Shown in pieces: positions 42,557 to 51,708 of a stretch of DNA of 64,000 nt. The notes below the pieces were generated by a model. It was not told the origin of the DNA. It ran no database searches and saw nothing but the letters and a program-made list of their open reading frames with translations. The stretch's first letter is position 1, and every line of letters starts with the position of its first letter. The translations under genes were made by a program, and so were the position numbers. Origin of the DNA: Palsa-1233 sp031367105. GTDB lineage: Bacteria > Gemmatimonadota > Gemmatimonadetes > Gemmatimonadales > GWC2-71-9. The stretch spans positions 24,007 to 88,006 of the forward strand of contig JANLPG010000030.1 of assembly GCA_031367105.1 (NCBI GenBank), in the 5' to 3' direction.

Positions 42557-43102
42557 TCAAACACCGGGCGCAGCGAGGTCCAGCAGGTAGAAGGCGTCGC
42601 ACGAACTATGGCCAGTCGCGCCTCGCGGGGCATCGAGGCGGCTGAACCCGGACTTCTCGTACAGTCGCCGGGCCGCGTCCATTCGCTGGAGAGTTTCCAG
42701 GTAGCAGTGTCGGAAGCCGATCGCGCGCGCCCGTTGCAGGCAGCGCCGGAGCATCAGTCGTCCCAGGCCGAGCCCTCGGATCTCCGGAAGAAAGTACATC
42801 TTGCGTAATTCACAGGTATCCGCGGCACCGCCATCGAGGGGTGCCACCCCGCCGCCGCCCACGACTCGACCGAAGTGCGTGATGACAAAATACGCCGCCC
42901 GCGGTCGGTCGTACGCCTGCGCCATCGTGTCCACTTCCGGGTCGTGGATCGCGAAGCCCGGGCCGTCTGCCCCGAATTCCGGCATCACCGTCCGAATCAG
43001 CCGGGCGACGTCAGGATTGTCGGCCTCGGTGATGGGTCGCAATAGATAGCCGTCGGGCAGGTGCTCCGTCATCGCGGCAACGTACGGATGCGTACTTGCC
43101 AT
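42557..43102 (-). CDS. GNAT-family N-acetyltransferase
   Basis: A 181-residue GNAT. PITEADNPDVARLIRTVM is the first helix, YFVITHFGRVVGGGGVAPLDG the central strands, and LRKMYFLPEIRGLGLGRLMLRRCL the acetyl-CoA binding loop. DAARRLYEKSGFSRLDAP is the final motif. ATG at 43102 is used; ATG at 43072 would also work. No Shine-Dalgarno at either. Substrate unknown; it follows murB by 13 nt. Confidence 0.85.
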   Translation of the reverse strand: MASTHPYVAAMTEHLPDGYLLRPITEADNPDVARLIRTVMPEFGADGPGFAIHDPEVDTMAQAYDRPRAAYFVITHFGRVVGGGGVAPLDGGAADTCELRKMYFLPEIRGLGLGRLMLRRCLQRARAIGFRHCYLETLQRMDAARRLYEKSGFSRLDAPRGATGHSSCDAFYLLDLAAPGV

Positions 43103-43115
43103 CGTCAAGGTGCTG

Positions 43116-44072
43116 CTAGATCAGCACGACGGCTCCGGCCGGACCGATCACTTTGACCTCGGGCTCCAGCACGACCCCCCACCGTTCCTCGACTCTATTG
43201 CGCACGGTGCGCATCAGCGTCAGCACGTCCTCGGCGGCGGCACCGCCGGTATTGACGAAATAGTTGGCGTGCATCGGCGAGACCTCCGCGCCACCAACCC
43301 GGAAACCCTTCAGCCCGGTCGCTTCGATGAACTGCCCGCTTGTGCGCGGTGAGCCCGGTAACACATCACCGGAAAGCTCAGGATTCTTGAAGACACTGCC
43401 ACAGCACGGCTGGTTGAACGGCGTCCCCTCCCGGCGCCAGGCGTACAGCGATTCGGTCTCGGCCTCGAGGGCTACGCGATCGGCGGCGTGCAGCGCGACC
43501 GTGACTTCCACAACGACCACTGTGCCAAGCACGCTGCGGCGGTAGCTGAATCCGCATTCTGCCGCCGGGACCACCCGGTCGTGTCCGGCAAAATCCAGGA
43601 CCAGCACCGACACCACGGTATCGCGCCACTCCGCGTGATGACAGCCGGCATTCATTACGACTCCGCCCCCCACGCTCCCGGGGACGCCGACCATCTTATG
43701 AACTCCGCCGAAGCCAGCGGCAGCGGTCCGCTTGGCAGCCAGGGGAGCGGGCAAGCCCGCACCAAGTCTGAAGTGGTCGCCATCCTGGCGCAGCTCGTCG
43801 AGTCCCTTGCCCACCCGAATGATCAGGGCATCAAGGCCCACGTCAGGAAAGAGCAGGTTGCTCCCGAGTCCGAGCGCGAACCACGGTACAGCCATTGAAG
43901 CACAGTGCTTCAGCGCGAGCGCCACATCCTCGGCGTCGGCGGGCAAAAGCACCGTCGCGGGCCCGCCGATGCGATAGGTAGACCAGCGCGAGAGCGCCTC
44001 GTGCTCGCGCACTTCGCCCCGAACCAGTGCGCGGAGCGCTGCCGCGAATGCCGGATCGCGTGCCGAGCTCAC
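43116..44072 (-). CDS. murB: UDP-N-acetylmuramate dehydrogenase MurB
   Basis: Reduces UDP-GlcNAc-enolpyruvate to UDP-MurNAc for peptidoglycan. The 318-residue flavoprotein has SRWSTYRIGGPA, GLGSNLLF, GVPGSVGGGVVMNAGCHHAE, FSYRRSVLG and the late WRREGTPFNQPCCGSVFKNP with the catalytic Ser. GTG at 44072 overlaps the carB stop (GTGA). The upstream frame to 44162 is carB shadow. Confidence 0.95.
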   Translation of the reverse strand: MSSARDPAFAAALRALVRGEVREHEALSRWSTYRIGGPATVLLPADAEDVALALKHCASMAVPWFALGLGSNLLFPDVGLDALIIRVGKGLDELRQDGDHFRLGAGLPAPLAAKRTAAAGFGGVHKMVGVPGSVGGGVVMNAGCHHAEWRDTVVSVLVLDFAGHDRVVPAAECGFSYRRSVLGTVVVVEVTVALHAADRVALEAETESLYAWRREGTPFNQPCCGSVFKNPELSGDVLPGSPRTSGQFIEATGLKGFRVGGAEVSPMHANYFVNTGGAAAEDVLTLMRTVRNRVEERWGVVLEPEVKVIGPAGAVVLI

Positions 44073-47000
44073 GCGAGGGAGGCCGCTCGGGCCAAGGCGT
44101 GCCACTCCTGCAGCGAGCGCACGTCTCCGGGCCGGCTCTTCATTGCGATGATGGCATCGCACGCAGCCGAGGCCGCCGACATCGTCGTGGTATAGGGAAT
44201 CCCGTGCTGGAGGGCGGCACGACGCATCGAGTAGTCATCCTGTTGCGTCAGCTTGCCAAGGGGGGTGTTGACCAGCAAGTGCACCTGTCCCGATACCATC
44301 AGATCGATGCCATTGGGACGCCCCTCGTACACCTTCAGTACGCGTTCGGCAGGGACACCACGCGCCTTCAGGTACTTCGCAGTTCCGGAGGTCGCCAGGA
44401 TCCGGAAGCCAAGTTCGTGGAATCGCCGAGCAATCGGAACGACGGTCCCCTTGTCACGATCATTGACAGTGATCAGCACCGATCCCGAGAGTGGCAGTTG
44501 CCCATCGACACTGGCTTGTGCCTTGGCAAACGCCATCCCGAAGGAGTCGGCAATGCCCATCACCTCGCCGGTCGAGCGCATCTCGGGGCCGAGTCGTACG
44601 TCCACGCCCGGAAACTTGGAGAAAGGGAACACCGCTTCCTTCACCGCGACGAAGGGTTGCTGGGGATCGTCCGTGAGCCCCAGGTCGGCAAGTTTCTTCC
44701 CTGACATCACCGCCGCGGCCAGGGAGGCGAGCGGAACCCCAGTCGCTTTCGAGACAAACGGGATGGTTCGCGATGCCCGAGGATTCACCTCGAGCACGTA
44801 GACAACGCCATCCTTGATGGCAAACTGGACATTGATCAGCCCGACGACACCGAGTGCCAGCGCAAACGCCCGGGTGTGCTGGCGCATTTGCTCGACCTGA
44901 TCTTCGGTGATCAGGTACGGCGGCAGCACGCAGGCCGAATCGCCGGAGTGGATTCCAGCGTCTTCGATGTGCTGCATCACGCCGCCAATCACCGCTCGCT
45001 CTCCATCACAGATCGCGTCCACATCGGCCTCGAACGCGTCTTCGAGGAAGGAGTCGATGAGCACCGGATGCTCCGGTGCCACCCGCGCAGCTTCATCGAA
45101 GAATTCGCGCAGCTCCTCTGGATCGTAGACGATTCGCATCGCCCGACCGCCGAGCACATAGCTTGGGCGCACCAGCACAGGGTAGCCGATGCGTTCGGCG
45201 ACCGCGACTGCAGCGTCCACCGTGTCAGCCGTCCCGTTGGGGGGCTGCGCGATGCCGAGTTCTCGCACCAGTGCCTCGAAGCGCCGGCGATCTTCAGCGA
45301 TGTCGATAGCGTCGGGGGAGGTCCCCAGGATCGTAACCCCGGCCGCTTCGAGTCCCTTCGCCAACTTGAGCGGCGTCTGGCCACCGAGTTGCACGACCAC
45401 GCCGATCGGCTGTTCGATATGCACGATCTCGAGGACGTCCTCGAGCGTCAGGGGCTCGAAATACAGCACGTCCGCGGTATCAAAGTCTGTCGACACCGTC
45501 TCGGGATTGGAGTTCACCATGATCGTACGGTAGCCCAGGTCGCGGAACGCCATCGTCGCGCGGACGCAGCAATAGTCGAATTCGACCCCCTGCCCGATCC
45601 GGTTCGGACCGGAGCCGAGAATCAGGACCGTCGGACGTCCATCCGGTCCGGCTTCGTTTTCCTCATCCCAGCAGGAGTAGAGGTAGGGAGTCTTGGAAGG
45701 GAACTCCCCCGCGCAGGTATCGACCGTCTTGTACACCGGGCGAAGGCCGAGGCGATGGCGGACGGCGCGGATGTGGGCCTCGGGGAGCTGCTTCAAGTCC
45801 GCCAGCTGCCAGTCGGAAAAGCCCGCGCGCTTGAGTTCGAGCAGCGTCGCGCGGTCGTTGGAGTCATCCTCGCCGAAAGGGTAGCCGATCCAACTGTCTT
45901 CCAGCGTGACCAACTCAGCCAGTTGGTGCAGGAACCAGGGATCGATGCGAGAGGCCTCAGAGAGATCCGCGACGGAGATCCCGGCCACCAGGGCACGCTT
46001 CACCTGGAACAGCCGCTCCGGCGTCGGGGTACGAATCGCCGACAGCAGCGTCTCACGGTCGATGGCGCTGAGGCGGTCGTCGATCGGGCCGGCGCCGATG
46101 GCCCACCCTGCCCGGCCCGATTCGAGGCCGCGGAACCCCTTCTGCAGCGCCTCCTTGAAGGTGCGGCCGATCGCCATCGCCTCACCGACCGACTTCATCT
46201 GCGTGGTGAGTCTGGGCTCGGCAGCCGGGAACTTCTCGAAGGCGAACCGGGGAATCTTGACCACGACGTAATCGAGCACCGGCTCGAACGAGGCAGGCGT
46301 GGTCTTGGTGATGTCGTTGGGCAGTTCGTCGAGCGTGTACCCCACCGCGAGCTTGGCGCCGATCCGGGCAATGGGAAAGCCGGTGGCCTTGGAGGCGAGC
46401 GCCGAAGAGCGCGAGACCCGCGGGTTCATCTCGATCACCAGCTGCTCGCCGGTCTCCGGCGACACGGCGAACTGAATGTTGCAGCCGCCGGCCTCGACAC
46501 CGATTTCGCGGATGATCTTCATCGCCGCGTCGCGCATCTTCTGGTATTCGCGATCGGTGAGCGTCATCACTGGCGCCACGGTGATCGAGTCGCCCGTGTG
46601 GACGCCCATCGGATCAAGATTCTCGATCGAGCAGACGATCACCACGTTGTCGGCACAATCGCGCATCAGTTCGAGCTCGAACTCCTTCCAGCCGATGATG
46701 CTCCGTTCCACCAGCACCGACGTCACCGGCGACAGTTCCAGGCCGCGCGTGAGCATCGCGACGAACTCTTCGCGATTGTACGCGATGCCGCCGCCGGTGC
46801 CGCCCAGGGTGAACGAGGGCCGCAGGATGGCGGGATATCCTGTGCGGTCCACCGCTTCGAGCCCTTCCGCGAGGGTGGTGACGGTGGAGCCCGCTGGCGT
46901 CGCGAGGCCGATGCGTACCATCGCCTGGGCGAACTCCGCCCGGTCCTCGGCAATCCGGATGGCACGCTCGTTGGCGCCGATGAGCTCCACTCCGTACTTG

Positions 47001-47326
47001 GCCAGCGTCCCATCCTTGACCAGCGCCATCGCGACGTTCAGCGCTGTCTGGCCACCCATCGTTGGCAGGAGCGCGCTGGGACGCTCACGCTCGATCACCT
47101 TGGCGACCCACTCCGCCGTCACCGGCTCGATGTAGGTGGCGTCGGCGATTTCCGGATCGGTCATGATGGTCGCCGGATTCGAATTCACCAGGATCACCCG
47201 GTAGCCCTCTTCCTTCAGCGCGCGCACCGCCTGGGTTCCGGAGTAGTCGAACTCCGCCCCCTGCCCGATGACGATGGGACCGGAGCCAATAATGAGGATC
47301 GACTTGAGATCAGTGCGCTTGGGCAT
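44069..47326 (-). CDS. carB: Carbamoyl-phosphate synthase large subunit
   Basis: Makes carbamoyl phosphate for arginine and pyrimidines. The 1085 residues show two homologous halves, each with an ATP-grasp domain (IIGSGPIVIGQGAEFDYSGTQ; ILGSGPNRIGQGVEFDYC), the glycine-rich SFTLGGTGGGIAYN and SYVLGGRAMRIVYD, and a C-terminal allosteric MGS domain. ATG at 47326 starts PKRTDLKSIL, the conserved beginning; the upstream open frame is inside the rmd-like gene, whose end it overlaps by 17 nt. carA is not adjacent. Confidence 0.97.
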   Translation of the reverse strand: MPKRTDLKSILIIGSGPIVIGQGAEFDYSGTQAVRALKEEGYRVILVNSNPATIMTDPEIADATYIEPVTAEWVAKVIERERPSALLPTMGGQTALNVAMALVKDGTLAKYGVELIGANERAIRIAEDRAEFAQAMVRIGLATPAGSTVTTLAEGLEAVDRTGYPAILRPSFTLGGTGGGIAYNREEFVAMLTRGLELSPVTSVLVERSIIGWKEFELELMRDCADNVVIVCSIENLDPMGVHTGDSITVAPVMTLTDREYQKMRDAAMKIIREIGVEAGGCNIQFAVSPETGEQLVIEMNPRVSRSSALASKATGFPIARIGAKLAVGYTLDELPNDITKTTPASFEPVLDYVVVKIPRFAFEKFPAAEPRLTTQMKSVGEAMAIGRTFKEALQKGFRGLESGRAGWAIGAGPIDDRLSAIDRETLLSAIRTPTPERLFQVKRALVAGISVADLSEASRIDPWFLHQLAELVTLEDSWIGYPFGEDDSNDRATLLELKRAGFSDWQLADLKQLPEAHIRAVRHRLGLRPVYKTVDTCAGEFPSKTPYLYSCWDEENEAGPDGRPTVLILGSGPNRIGQGVEFDYCCVRATMAFRDLGYRTIMVNSNPETVSTDFDTADVLYFEPLTLEDVLEIVHIEQPIGVVVQLGGQTPLKLAKGLEAAGVTILGTSPDAIDIAEDRRRFEALVRELGIAQPPNGTADTVDAAVAVAERIGYPVLVRPSYVLGGRAMRIVYDPEELREFFDEAARVAPEHPVLIDSFLEDAFEADVDAICDGERAVIGGVMQHIEDAGIHSGDSACVLPPYLITEDQVEQMRQHTRAFALALGVVGLINVQFAIKDGVVYVLEVNPRASRTIPFVSKATGVPLASLAAAVMSGKKLADLGLTDDPQQPFVAVKEAVFPFSKFPGVDVRLGPEMRSTGEVMGIADSFGMAFAKAQASVDGQLPLSGSVLITVNDRDKGTVVPIARRFHELGFRILATSGTAKYLKARGVPAERVLKVYEGRPNGIDLMVSGQVHLLVNTPLGKLTQQDDYSMRRAALQHGIPYTTTMSAASAACDAIIAMKSRPGDVRSLQEWHALARAASLA

Positions 47327-48254
47327 CAACCAGGTCCTGGAGCGTACGTTCGAAAGAAAAGTGCGGGGCCCAACCGGTCGCACGGCGAAGCTTGGTGGGA
47401 TCACCGATGAGCACAGGGATATCGGCCGGGCGAAGGAGCGCGGGATCCTGCTCTGGCAGGGCGGCTACGCCGATCATCTCGGCGAGAATCGTGAAGCAGC
47501 CGCTGAGTCGCCGGCCGGCGCCGCTGGCGACGTTGTACTTCTCTCCCGCCACACCGTGCTGGAGCAGGGCGAGATAGGCCTGGACCACGTCGCGGACATC
47601 AAGAAAGTCGCGCACGGCGTCGAGGTTCCCCACCGTCACGTTGCAGCCGCCGCTCCGCCGCGCTTCGAGCAGTCGCGCGGCCAGGGCGGGCAGGACGAAG
47701 GCGGTGGTCTGTCCCGGGCCGGTGTGGGGAAAGGCGCGGGCAATGATCACCGGAATACCGGCCTGCGCCCCGAGATCGTCGAGTGCCGCTTCGGCGGCCC
47801 ACTTGCTCGCCGCGTAGTCCGACACGGGATTGACGGGAGCCGTTTCGGGAATCGGCAGATCGTGCCCCGGTCCGTACAGCTCGCCGGTTGAGGCGAAGAG
47901 GAAGCGCGGCCGGTTGCCCGATTCAGCCAGGGCGGCCATCAGCCAGACCGAGCCGGTCCCGTTGACCTGCATCGCAGCGACTGGGTCCTGGCGGGCGGCG
48001 ACCCCGGAGGCGATTGCCGCGAGATGTACTACCGCATCGGCGGAGATCCGGGCCAGACGCTGGACATCCGCTTCGACCGTGAGGTCGGCACGCACGACTT
48101 CCACCAGCGATTCGGTGTCGGGCTGCAGCCATTCCTGGGGGAGCTCGGCATCGGGAAGCACGGCCGCGATCACGGTCGTTCCCACCGCCAGTGCGGCGCG
48201 CACCAGGTGGCGCCCGACGAAGCCGTCAGCCCCCGTCACCAGCAGCCGGTTCAT
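47310..48254 (-). CDS. rmd: GDP-6-deoxy-D-mannose reductase-like SDR (Rmd)
   Basis: Probably reduces the 4-keto sugar made by Gmd to GDP-D-rhamnose. The 314-residue SDR has VTGADGFVGRHLVRAAL, SVWLMAALAESG, FASTGELYGPGHDLPIPE and Tyr/Lys in VSDYAASKWAAE, resembling Rmd rather than the GDP-fucose synthase. ATGA overlap with gmd supports the pathway. The last 17 nt overlap carB. Other 4-reductases of GDP-sugars are possible. Confidence 0.82.
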   Translation of the reverse strand: MNRLLVTGADGFVGRHLVRAALAVGTTVIAAVLPDAELPQEWLQPDTESLVEVVRADLTVEADVQRLARISADAVVHLAAIASGVAARQDPVAAMQVNGTGSVWLMAALAESGNRPRFLFASTGELYGPGHDLPIPETAPVNPVSDYAASKWAAEAALDDLGAQAGIPVIIARAFPHTGPGQTTAFVLPALAARLLEARRSGGCNVTVGNLDAVRDFLDVRDVVQAYLALLQHGVAGEKYNVASGAGRRLSGCFTILAEMIGVAALPEQDPALLRPADIPVLIGDPTKLRRATGWAPHFSFERTLQDLVDAQAH

Positions 48255-49213
48255 CGCGCCTGCAGTCGCTGCACGTCGGCGTCGACCATCATCGTGACCA
48301 GCCGTTCGAAGGTCACGCTGGGCGACCAGTCGAGCTCAACTTTCGCCTTCGCGGGGTTGGCAAGCAGCAGGTCCACTTCCGCCGGGCGATAGAATTGGGG
48401 ATCAATCACCACGTACTTGTTCCAGTCGAGACCGACGTGTTCGAAGGCGATGCGAACGAGATCGCCGACGCTGTGAGTCTGGCCGGTCCCGATGACATAG
48501 TCCTGCGGTGAGGGCGGTTGCAGCATACGCCACATTGCGTCGACATAGTCCCCGGCATAGCCCCAGTCCCGCCGAGCCTCGAGGTTGCCCATCCGCAGTT
48601 CGGTCGCGAGGCCCAGCTTGATGCGCGCGGCGGCGTCGGAGACCTTGCGGGTCACGAACTCCATCCCCCGCCGCGGCGATTCGTGATTGAACAGGATTCC
48701 GCTGACCGCATAGAGCCCGTACGACTCACGATAGTTCACCGTGATCCAGTGACCGTAGAGTTTGGCGACACCGTAGGGCGAGCGAGGGTAGAACGGCGTC
48801 GACTCCGATTGTGGCGTCTCCAGCACCTTTCCGAACATCTCGGAAGAGCTGGCCTGATAGAAGCGGGCCGTCGGGCAGACCAGCCGGATCGCCTCGAGAA
48901 TCCGGGTCACACCGAGCGCGGTGAATTCCCCAGTGAGCACCGGCTGCGTGAACGAGGTCGGCACGAAACTCTGGGCGGCGAGATTGTACACCTCGTCAGG
49001 CTGGACATCCTGGAGTGCGACGGTAAGCGAGTGCTGGTCGAGCAAGTCGGCCGCCACGATTCTGACCCGGGGAATCAGGTGGTCGATCCGCTCATAGGAA
49101 TGGTGCGAGGTCCGGCGCACCACACCGACGACCTCGTAGCCCTTGGCCAGCAAAAACTCCGCGAGATAGGAACCATCCTGGCCGGTTATCCCGGTAATCA
49201 GTGCCCTGGGCAC
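48251..49213 (-). CDS. gmd: GDP-mannose 4,6-dehydratase
   Basis: Converts GDP-D-mannose to GDP-4-keto-6-deoxy-mannose. The 320-residue SDR has ITGITGQDGSYLAEFLL, YNLAAQSFVPTSFTQP, ASSSEMFGKVLETPQSE, Tyr/Lys in SPYGVAKLYGHW, NHESPRRGMEFVTRKV and GNLEARRDWGYAGDYVDAMW, a combination unique to GMD. GTG start at 49213 has AGGAG 7 nt upstream. Divergent from rpmB. Confidence 0.96.
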   Translation of the reverse strand: MPRALITGITGQDGSYLAEFLLAKGYEVVGVVRRTSHHSYERIDHLIPRVRIVAADLLDQHSLTVALQDVQPDEVYNLAAQSFVPTSFTQPVLTGEFTALGVTRILEAIRLVCPTARFYQASSSEMFGKVLETPQSESTPFYPRSPYGVAKLYGHWITVNYRESYGLYAVSGILFNHESPRRGMEFVTRKVSDAAARIKLGLATELRMGNLEARRDWGYAGDYVDAMWRMLQPPSPQDYVIGTGQTHSVGDLVRIAFEHVGLDWNKYVVIDPQFYRPAEVDLLLANPAKAKVELDWSPSVTFERLVTMMVDADVQRLQAR

Positions 49214-49229
49214 ACAGCTCTCCTGGGAG

Positions 49230-49258
49230 TTGTCCCAGACCGCCCAACCCGATAGATT
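49230..49258 (+). promoter_or_regulatory. Promoter of rpmB
   Basis: TTGTCC (49230-49235), 17-nt spacer, TAGATT (49253-49258); about 45-nt leader. The minus strand of the same site reads TAATCT at 49255-49260, so a divergent -10 for gmd may overlap it. Confidence 0.5.
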
Positions 49259-49308
49259 AGAAGGTCTGTGGTGGAAATCGACTCTGGACCGTAGCGAGCG
49301 AGGACAAC

Positions 49309-49506
49309 ATGGCGCGTACCTGCACCGTGTGCGACAAGGGACCGACGACCGGCAATCACGTCAGCCACGCCAACAACCGGCGGAAGCGGCGCTGGTATCC
49401 CAATCTGCAGACCGTCCGCGTGATGGTGGGCGATGCCCCGCGCCGCGTCCGGGTCTGCACCAAGTGCATGAAGAGCGGCAAGGTGGTCAAGGCCTCCGCG
49501 GCCTGA
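49309..49506 (+). CDS. rpmB: Ribosomal protein bL28
   Basis: A 65-residue large-subunit protein with the zinc-binding cysteines C5-x2-C8 and C50-x2-C53 and GNHVSHANNRRKRRWYPN. GAGG lies 5 nt upstream of the ATG. It is transcribed alone on the plus strand, toward the alpha operon; both have terminators in between. Confidence 0.97.
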   Translation: MARTCTVCDKGPTTGNHVSHANNRRKRRWYPNLQTVRVMVGDAPRRVRVCTKCMKSGKVVKASAA

Positions 49507-49529
49507 CCCCTTCCGGTTTCGCACCGAAT

Positions 49530-49560
49530 ACGGGTGGTACCCTTCACGGGTGCCACCCGT
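49530..49560 (+). terminator. Terminator after rpmB
   Basis: A 13-bp stem (49530-49542 with 49548-49560, one T-G wobble) around a 5-nt loop, followed by TTCCTTT. Confidence 0.75.
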
Positions 49561-49584
49561 TTCCTTTGTGGCGCACCGAGACAG

Positions 49585-49609
49585 AAAAAAAGGGGACCCG
49601 AAGGTCCCC
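49585..49609 (-). terminator. Terminator of the alpha ribosomal operon
   Basis: On the minus strand GGGGACC-TTCG-GGTCCCC followed by seven T; a C(UUCG)G tetraloop. It starts 37 nt after the rplQ stop; the clearest intrinsic terminator in the window. Confidence 0.9.
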
Positions 49610-49646
49610 AGCCGATCCTGCCTGATGGAAGCGCCGACGGTGTGGC

Positions 49647-50003
49647 TCACTCCGGGATGAGCTCGATTCGCGCCATCTCGGCGCCGTCGCCGGGACGGTG
49701 ACCCAGCTTGAGGATCCGGGTGTAGCCGCCTGGCCGGGAGGCGAAGCGCGGCCCCAGCACCTTGAACAGCTTGGTCAGAATGGCGCGATTCGGAATCTTC
49801 TGTTCCACCTGACGAATGGCGTGGAGGTCCCCTCGGCGCGCCAGCGTAATGAGCTTCTCGGCGTACGGCCGGATCTCCTTCGCCTTGGCGACGGTGGTGT
49901 TGATGCCTTCGTGTTCAAACAGCGACGCTGCCATATTGCGCATCATCGCCCGCTTGTGGGTGGACGTCCGCGACAGCTGCCGTCCTTTCGCGCGGTGCCG
50001 CAT
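49647..50003 (-). CDS. rplQ: Ribosomal protein bL17
   Basis: A 118-residue protein starting MRHRAKGRQLSRTSTHKRAM, with the usual RNMAASLFEHEGINTTVAKA and ending RIELIPE. It overlaps the rpoA stop by one base (TAATG). Last gene of the alpha operon. Confidence 0.98.
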   Translation of the reverse strand: MRHRAKGRQLSRTSTHKRAMMRNMAASLFEHEGINTTVAKAKEIRPYAEKLITLARRGDLHAIRQVEQKIPNRAILTKLFKVLGPRFASRPGGYTRILKLGHRPGDGAEMARIELIPE

Positions 50004-51052
50004 TACGCTTCCTCTCCAGTACCGGCCACCGCCATCGGCGAGGTGCCCTGATTCACGATCCGGAGGTCGCCCTCGGCCTCTTCGAACTGCATCCCGAAAT
50101 TCAGCTCTTCGCGCTGGAGCAACTCGGCAATTTCCTGCAGCGCCTTGTCGCCGATATTCTTGACGCCGTCCAGCTCCTTGGTCGAGAACTCCACCAGGTC
50201 CCGCAGGGTGCGGATGTTGGAGTTCTTCAGGGAGTTGAGCGAACGCACCGACAGCCCGAGGTCATCGATGGAGCGCGCCAGACGGGCCTTCAACCCGGTG
50301 GCGACCACCGGAGCATCGGACGGGACGGCGGCAAAGTGGGGCACCTTGCCAAACTCGACGAAGTACCGGAAGTGCTCCTGCGCCAGGGCGGCCGCGTAGG
50401 CGATCGCATCCTCGGGCGAGATCGTGCCGTTCGTCTCGACCGACACCGCGAGGCGATCGTAGTCGGTGCGCTGTCCAACCCGGGTTTCCTGCACCGTGAA
50501 GTTGGCGCGGCGAACCGGGTTGTAGATCGCGTCGATCCGCACCAGGTCGATCGGGTAGGAACGATCCGTCGGATGCATTTCCGACTCGACGTATCCCCGA
50601 CCCTTGTTCACGTACAGCTCGCACGTGACTTCGCGATCGTCCTGCACCGTGAAGAGCAGCTGGTCGGGATTGACGATGGTGGCGCGACCACTTTCCTGAA
50701 TGTCGCGCGCGAACACGGGTCCCGGACCCTGCTTGGTCAGGCGCAGCACGGTCGAGTCGACCTCTTCTTCCAGCACCAGTGTCAGCGCCTTGAGGCGCTG
50801 CACGATCTGGTGGACGTCTTCGAGGACACCCTGCACCGTTTGATGCTCGTGCACGACGCCATCGAGGCGGAAGCCCCAGACCGCGCTGCCCCGGAGCGAT
50901 GAGAGGAGCAGCCGTCGCAGCGAATTGCCCAGCGTGTGGCCGAAGCCCCGCTCGAGCGGCTGCAAACGGAACTCGGCGATGTTCGGGTTGTCATCCCGCT
51001 TGGTCATTTCGACCACGTGCGGCCGGACCAGCCCGGTCAGATCGATACTCAT
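50003..51052 (-). CDS. rpoA: DNA-directed RNA polymerase subunit alpha
   Basis: A 349-residue alpha subunit. The N-terminal domain (about 1-230) carries GFGHTLGNSLRRLLLSSLRGSAV for dimerisation; the C-terminal domain (about 265-335) contains LGLSVRSLNSLKNSNIRTLRDLV that contacts DNA and activators. Length is slightly greater than E. coli (329). Classic position between rpsD and rplQ. Confidence 0.98.
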   Translation of the reverse strand: MSIDLTGLVRPHVVEMTKRDDNPNIAEFRLQPLERGFGHTLGNSLRRLLLSSLRGSAVWGFRLDGVVHEHQTVQGVLEDVHQIVQRLKALTLVLEEEVDSTVLRLTKQGPGPVFARDIQESGRATIVNPDQLLFTVQDDREVTCELYVNKGRGYVESEMHPTDRSYPIDLVRIDAIYNPVRRANFTVQETRVGQRTDYDRLAVSVETNGTISPEDAIAYAAALAQEHFRYFVEFGKVPHFAAVPSDAPVVATGLKARLARSIDDLGLSVRSLNSLKNSNIRTLRDLVEFSTKELDGVKNIGDKALQEIAELLQREELNFGMQFEEAEGDLRIVNQGTSPMAVAGTGEEA

Positions 51053-51069
51053 CAGCGCGATTTCCTTGA

Positions 51070-51705
51070 TTACTTCGAGTAAAGCTCGACGATGAGCTGT
51101 TCCTGCGCGTTCACCGGAATGGCGTCACGCGTCGGCAGCTCGAGCAGCCGGCCCGCGGCCTTCTCGGCATCCACGGAGAGCCAGCCCACAGTGGCACCAC
51201 GAGAGGCCTGCTCCTGCGCTGCCATCACCGCGACCATCTCGCGATCGGCTGGCCTCACCCGCACTTCGTGACCCGGCAGGACCCTGAAGGAAGGAATGTC
51301 GACCCGCTTGCCATTGACCTCGATATGCCCGTGACGCACCAGCTGGCGCGCCGCACGACGCGAAGCGGCGAAGCCCATCCGGTACACGACGTTGTCGAGA
51401 CGGGTCTCGAGGGCGACGAGCAGGTTGGTGCCCTTCATCCCCGGCAGGTGCGACGCCTTGGTATAGGTGGTGCGGAACTGGGTCTCCGTGAGCCCGTACA
51501 TCCGCTTCACCTTCTGCTTCTCGCGCAACTGCTTGGCGTACTCGGACGTCTTGCGCCCGCGACCGGCGTTCTGGCCGTGCTGGCCGGCCGGATACGCCCG
51601 ACGCTCCACCGCGCACTTCTCGGTGAGGCAGCGGGTTCCCTTCAGGAACAGCTTGGTGCCTTCGCGGCGGCAGAGGCGGCACGCGGGTCCAGTGTATCGG
51701 GACAT
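51070..51705 (-). CDS. rpsD: Ribosomal protein uS4
   Basis: A 211-residue small-subunit primary binder. It retains the N-terminal zinc cysteines (C9-x2-C12, and the later pair near residues 26-31) and the S4 RNA-binding domain with MGFAASRRAARQLVRHGHIEVNGKRVDIPSF. In many bacteria S4 represses the alpha operon by binding its mRNA; I could not identify the target pseudoknot here. Confidence 0.97.
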   Translation of the reverse strand: MSRYTGPACRLCRREGTKLFLKGTRCLTEKCAVERRAYPAGQHGQNAGRGRKTSEYAKQLREKQKVKRMYGLTETQFRTTYTKASHLPGMKGTNLLVALETRLDNVVYRMGFAASRRAARQLVRHGHIEVNGKRVDIPSFRVLPGHEVRVRPADREMVAVMAAQEQASRGATVGWLSVDAEKAAGRLLELPTRDAIPVNAQEQLIVELYSK

Positions 51706-51708
51706 AAG

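Noticed and set aside
44876..47410. 844-codon plus-strand frame
   Set aside because: Antisense to carB; His/Arg/Asp-rich shadow and no ribosome binding site.
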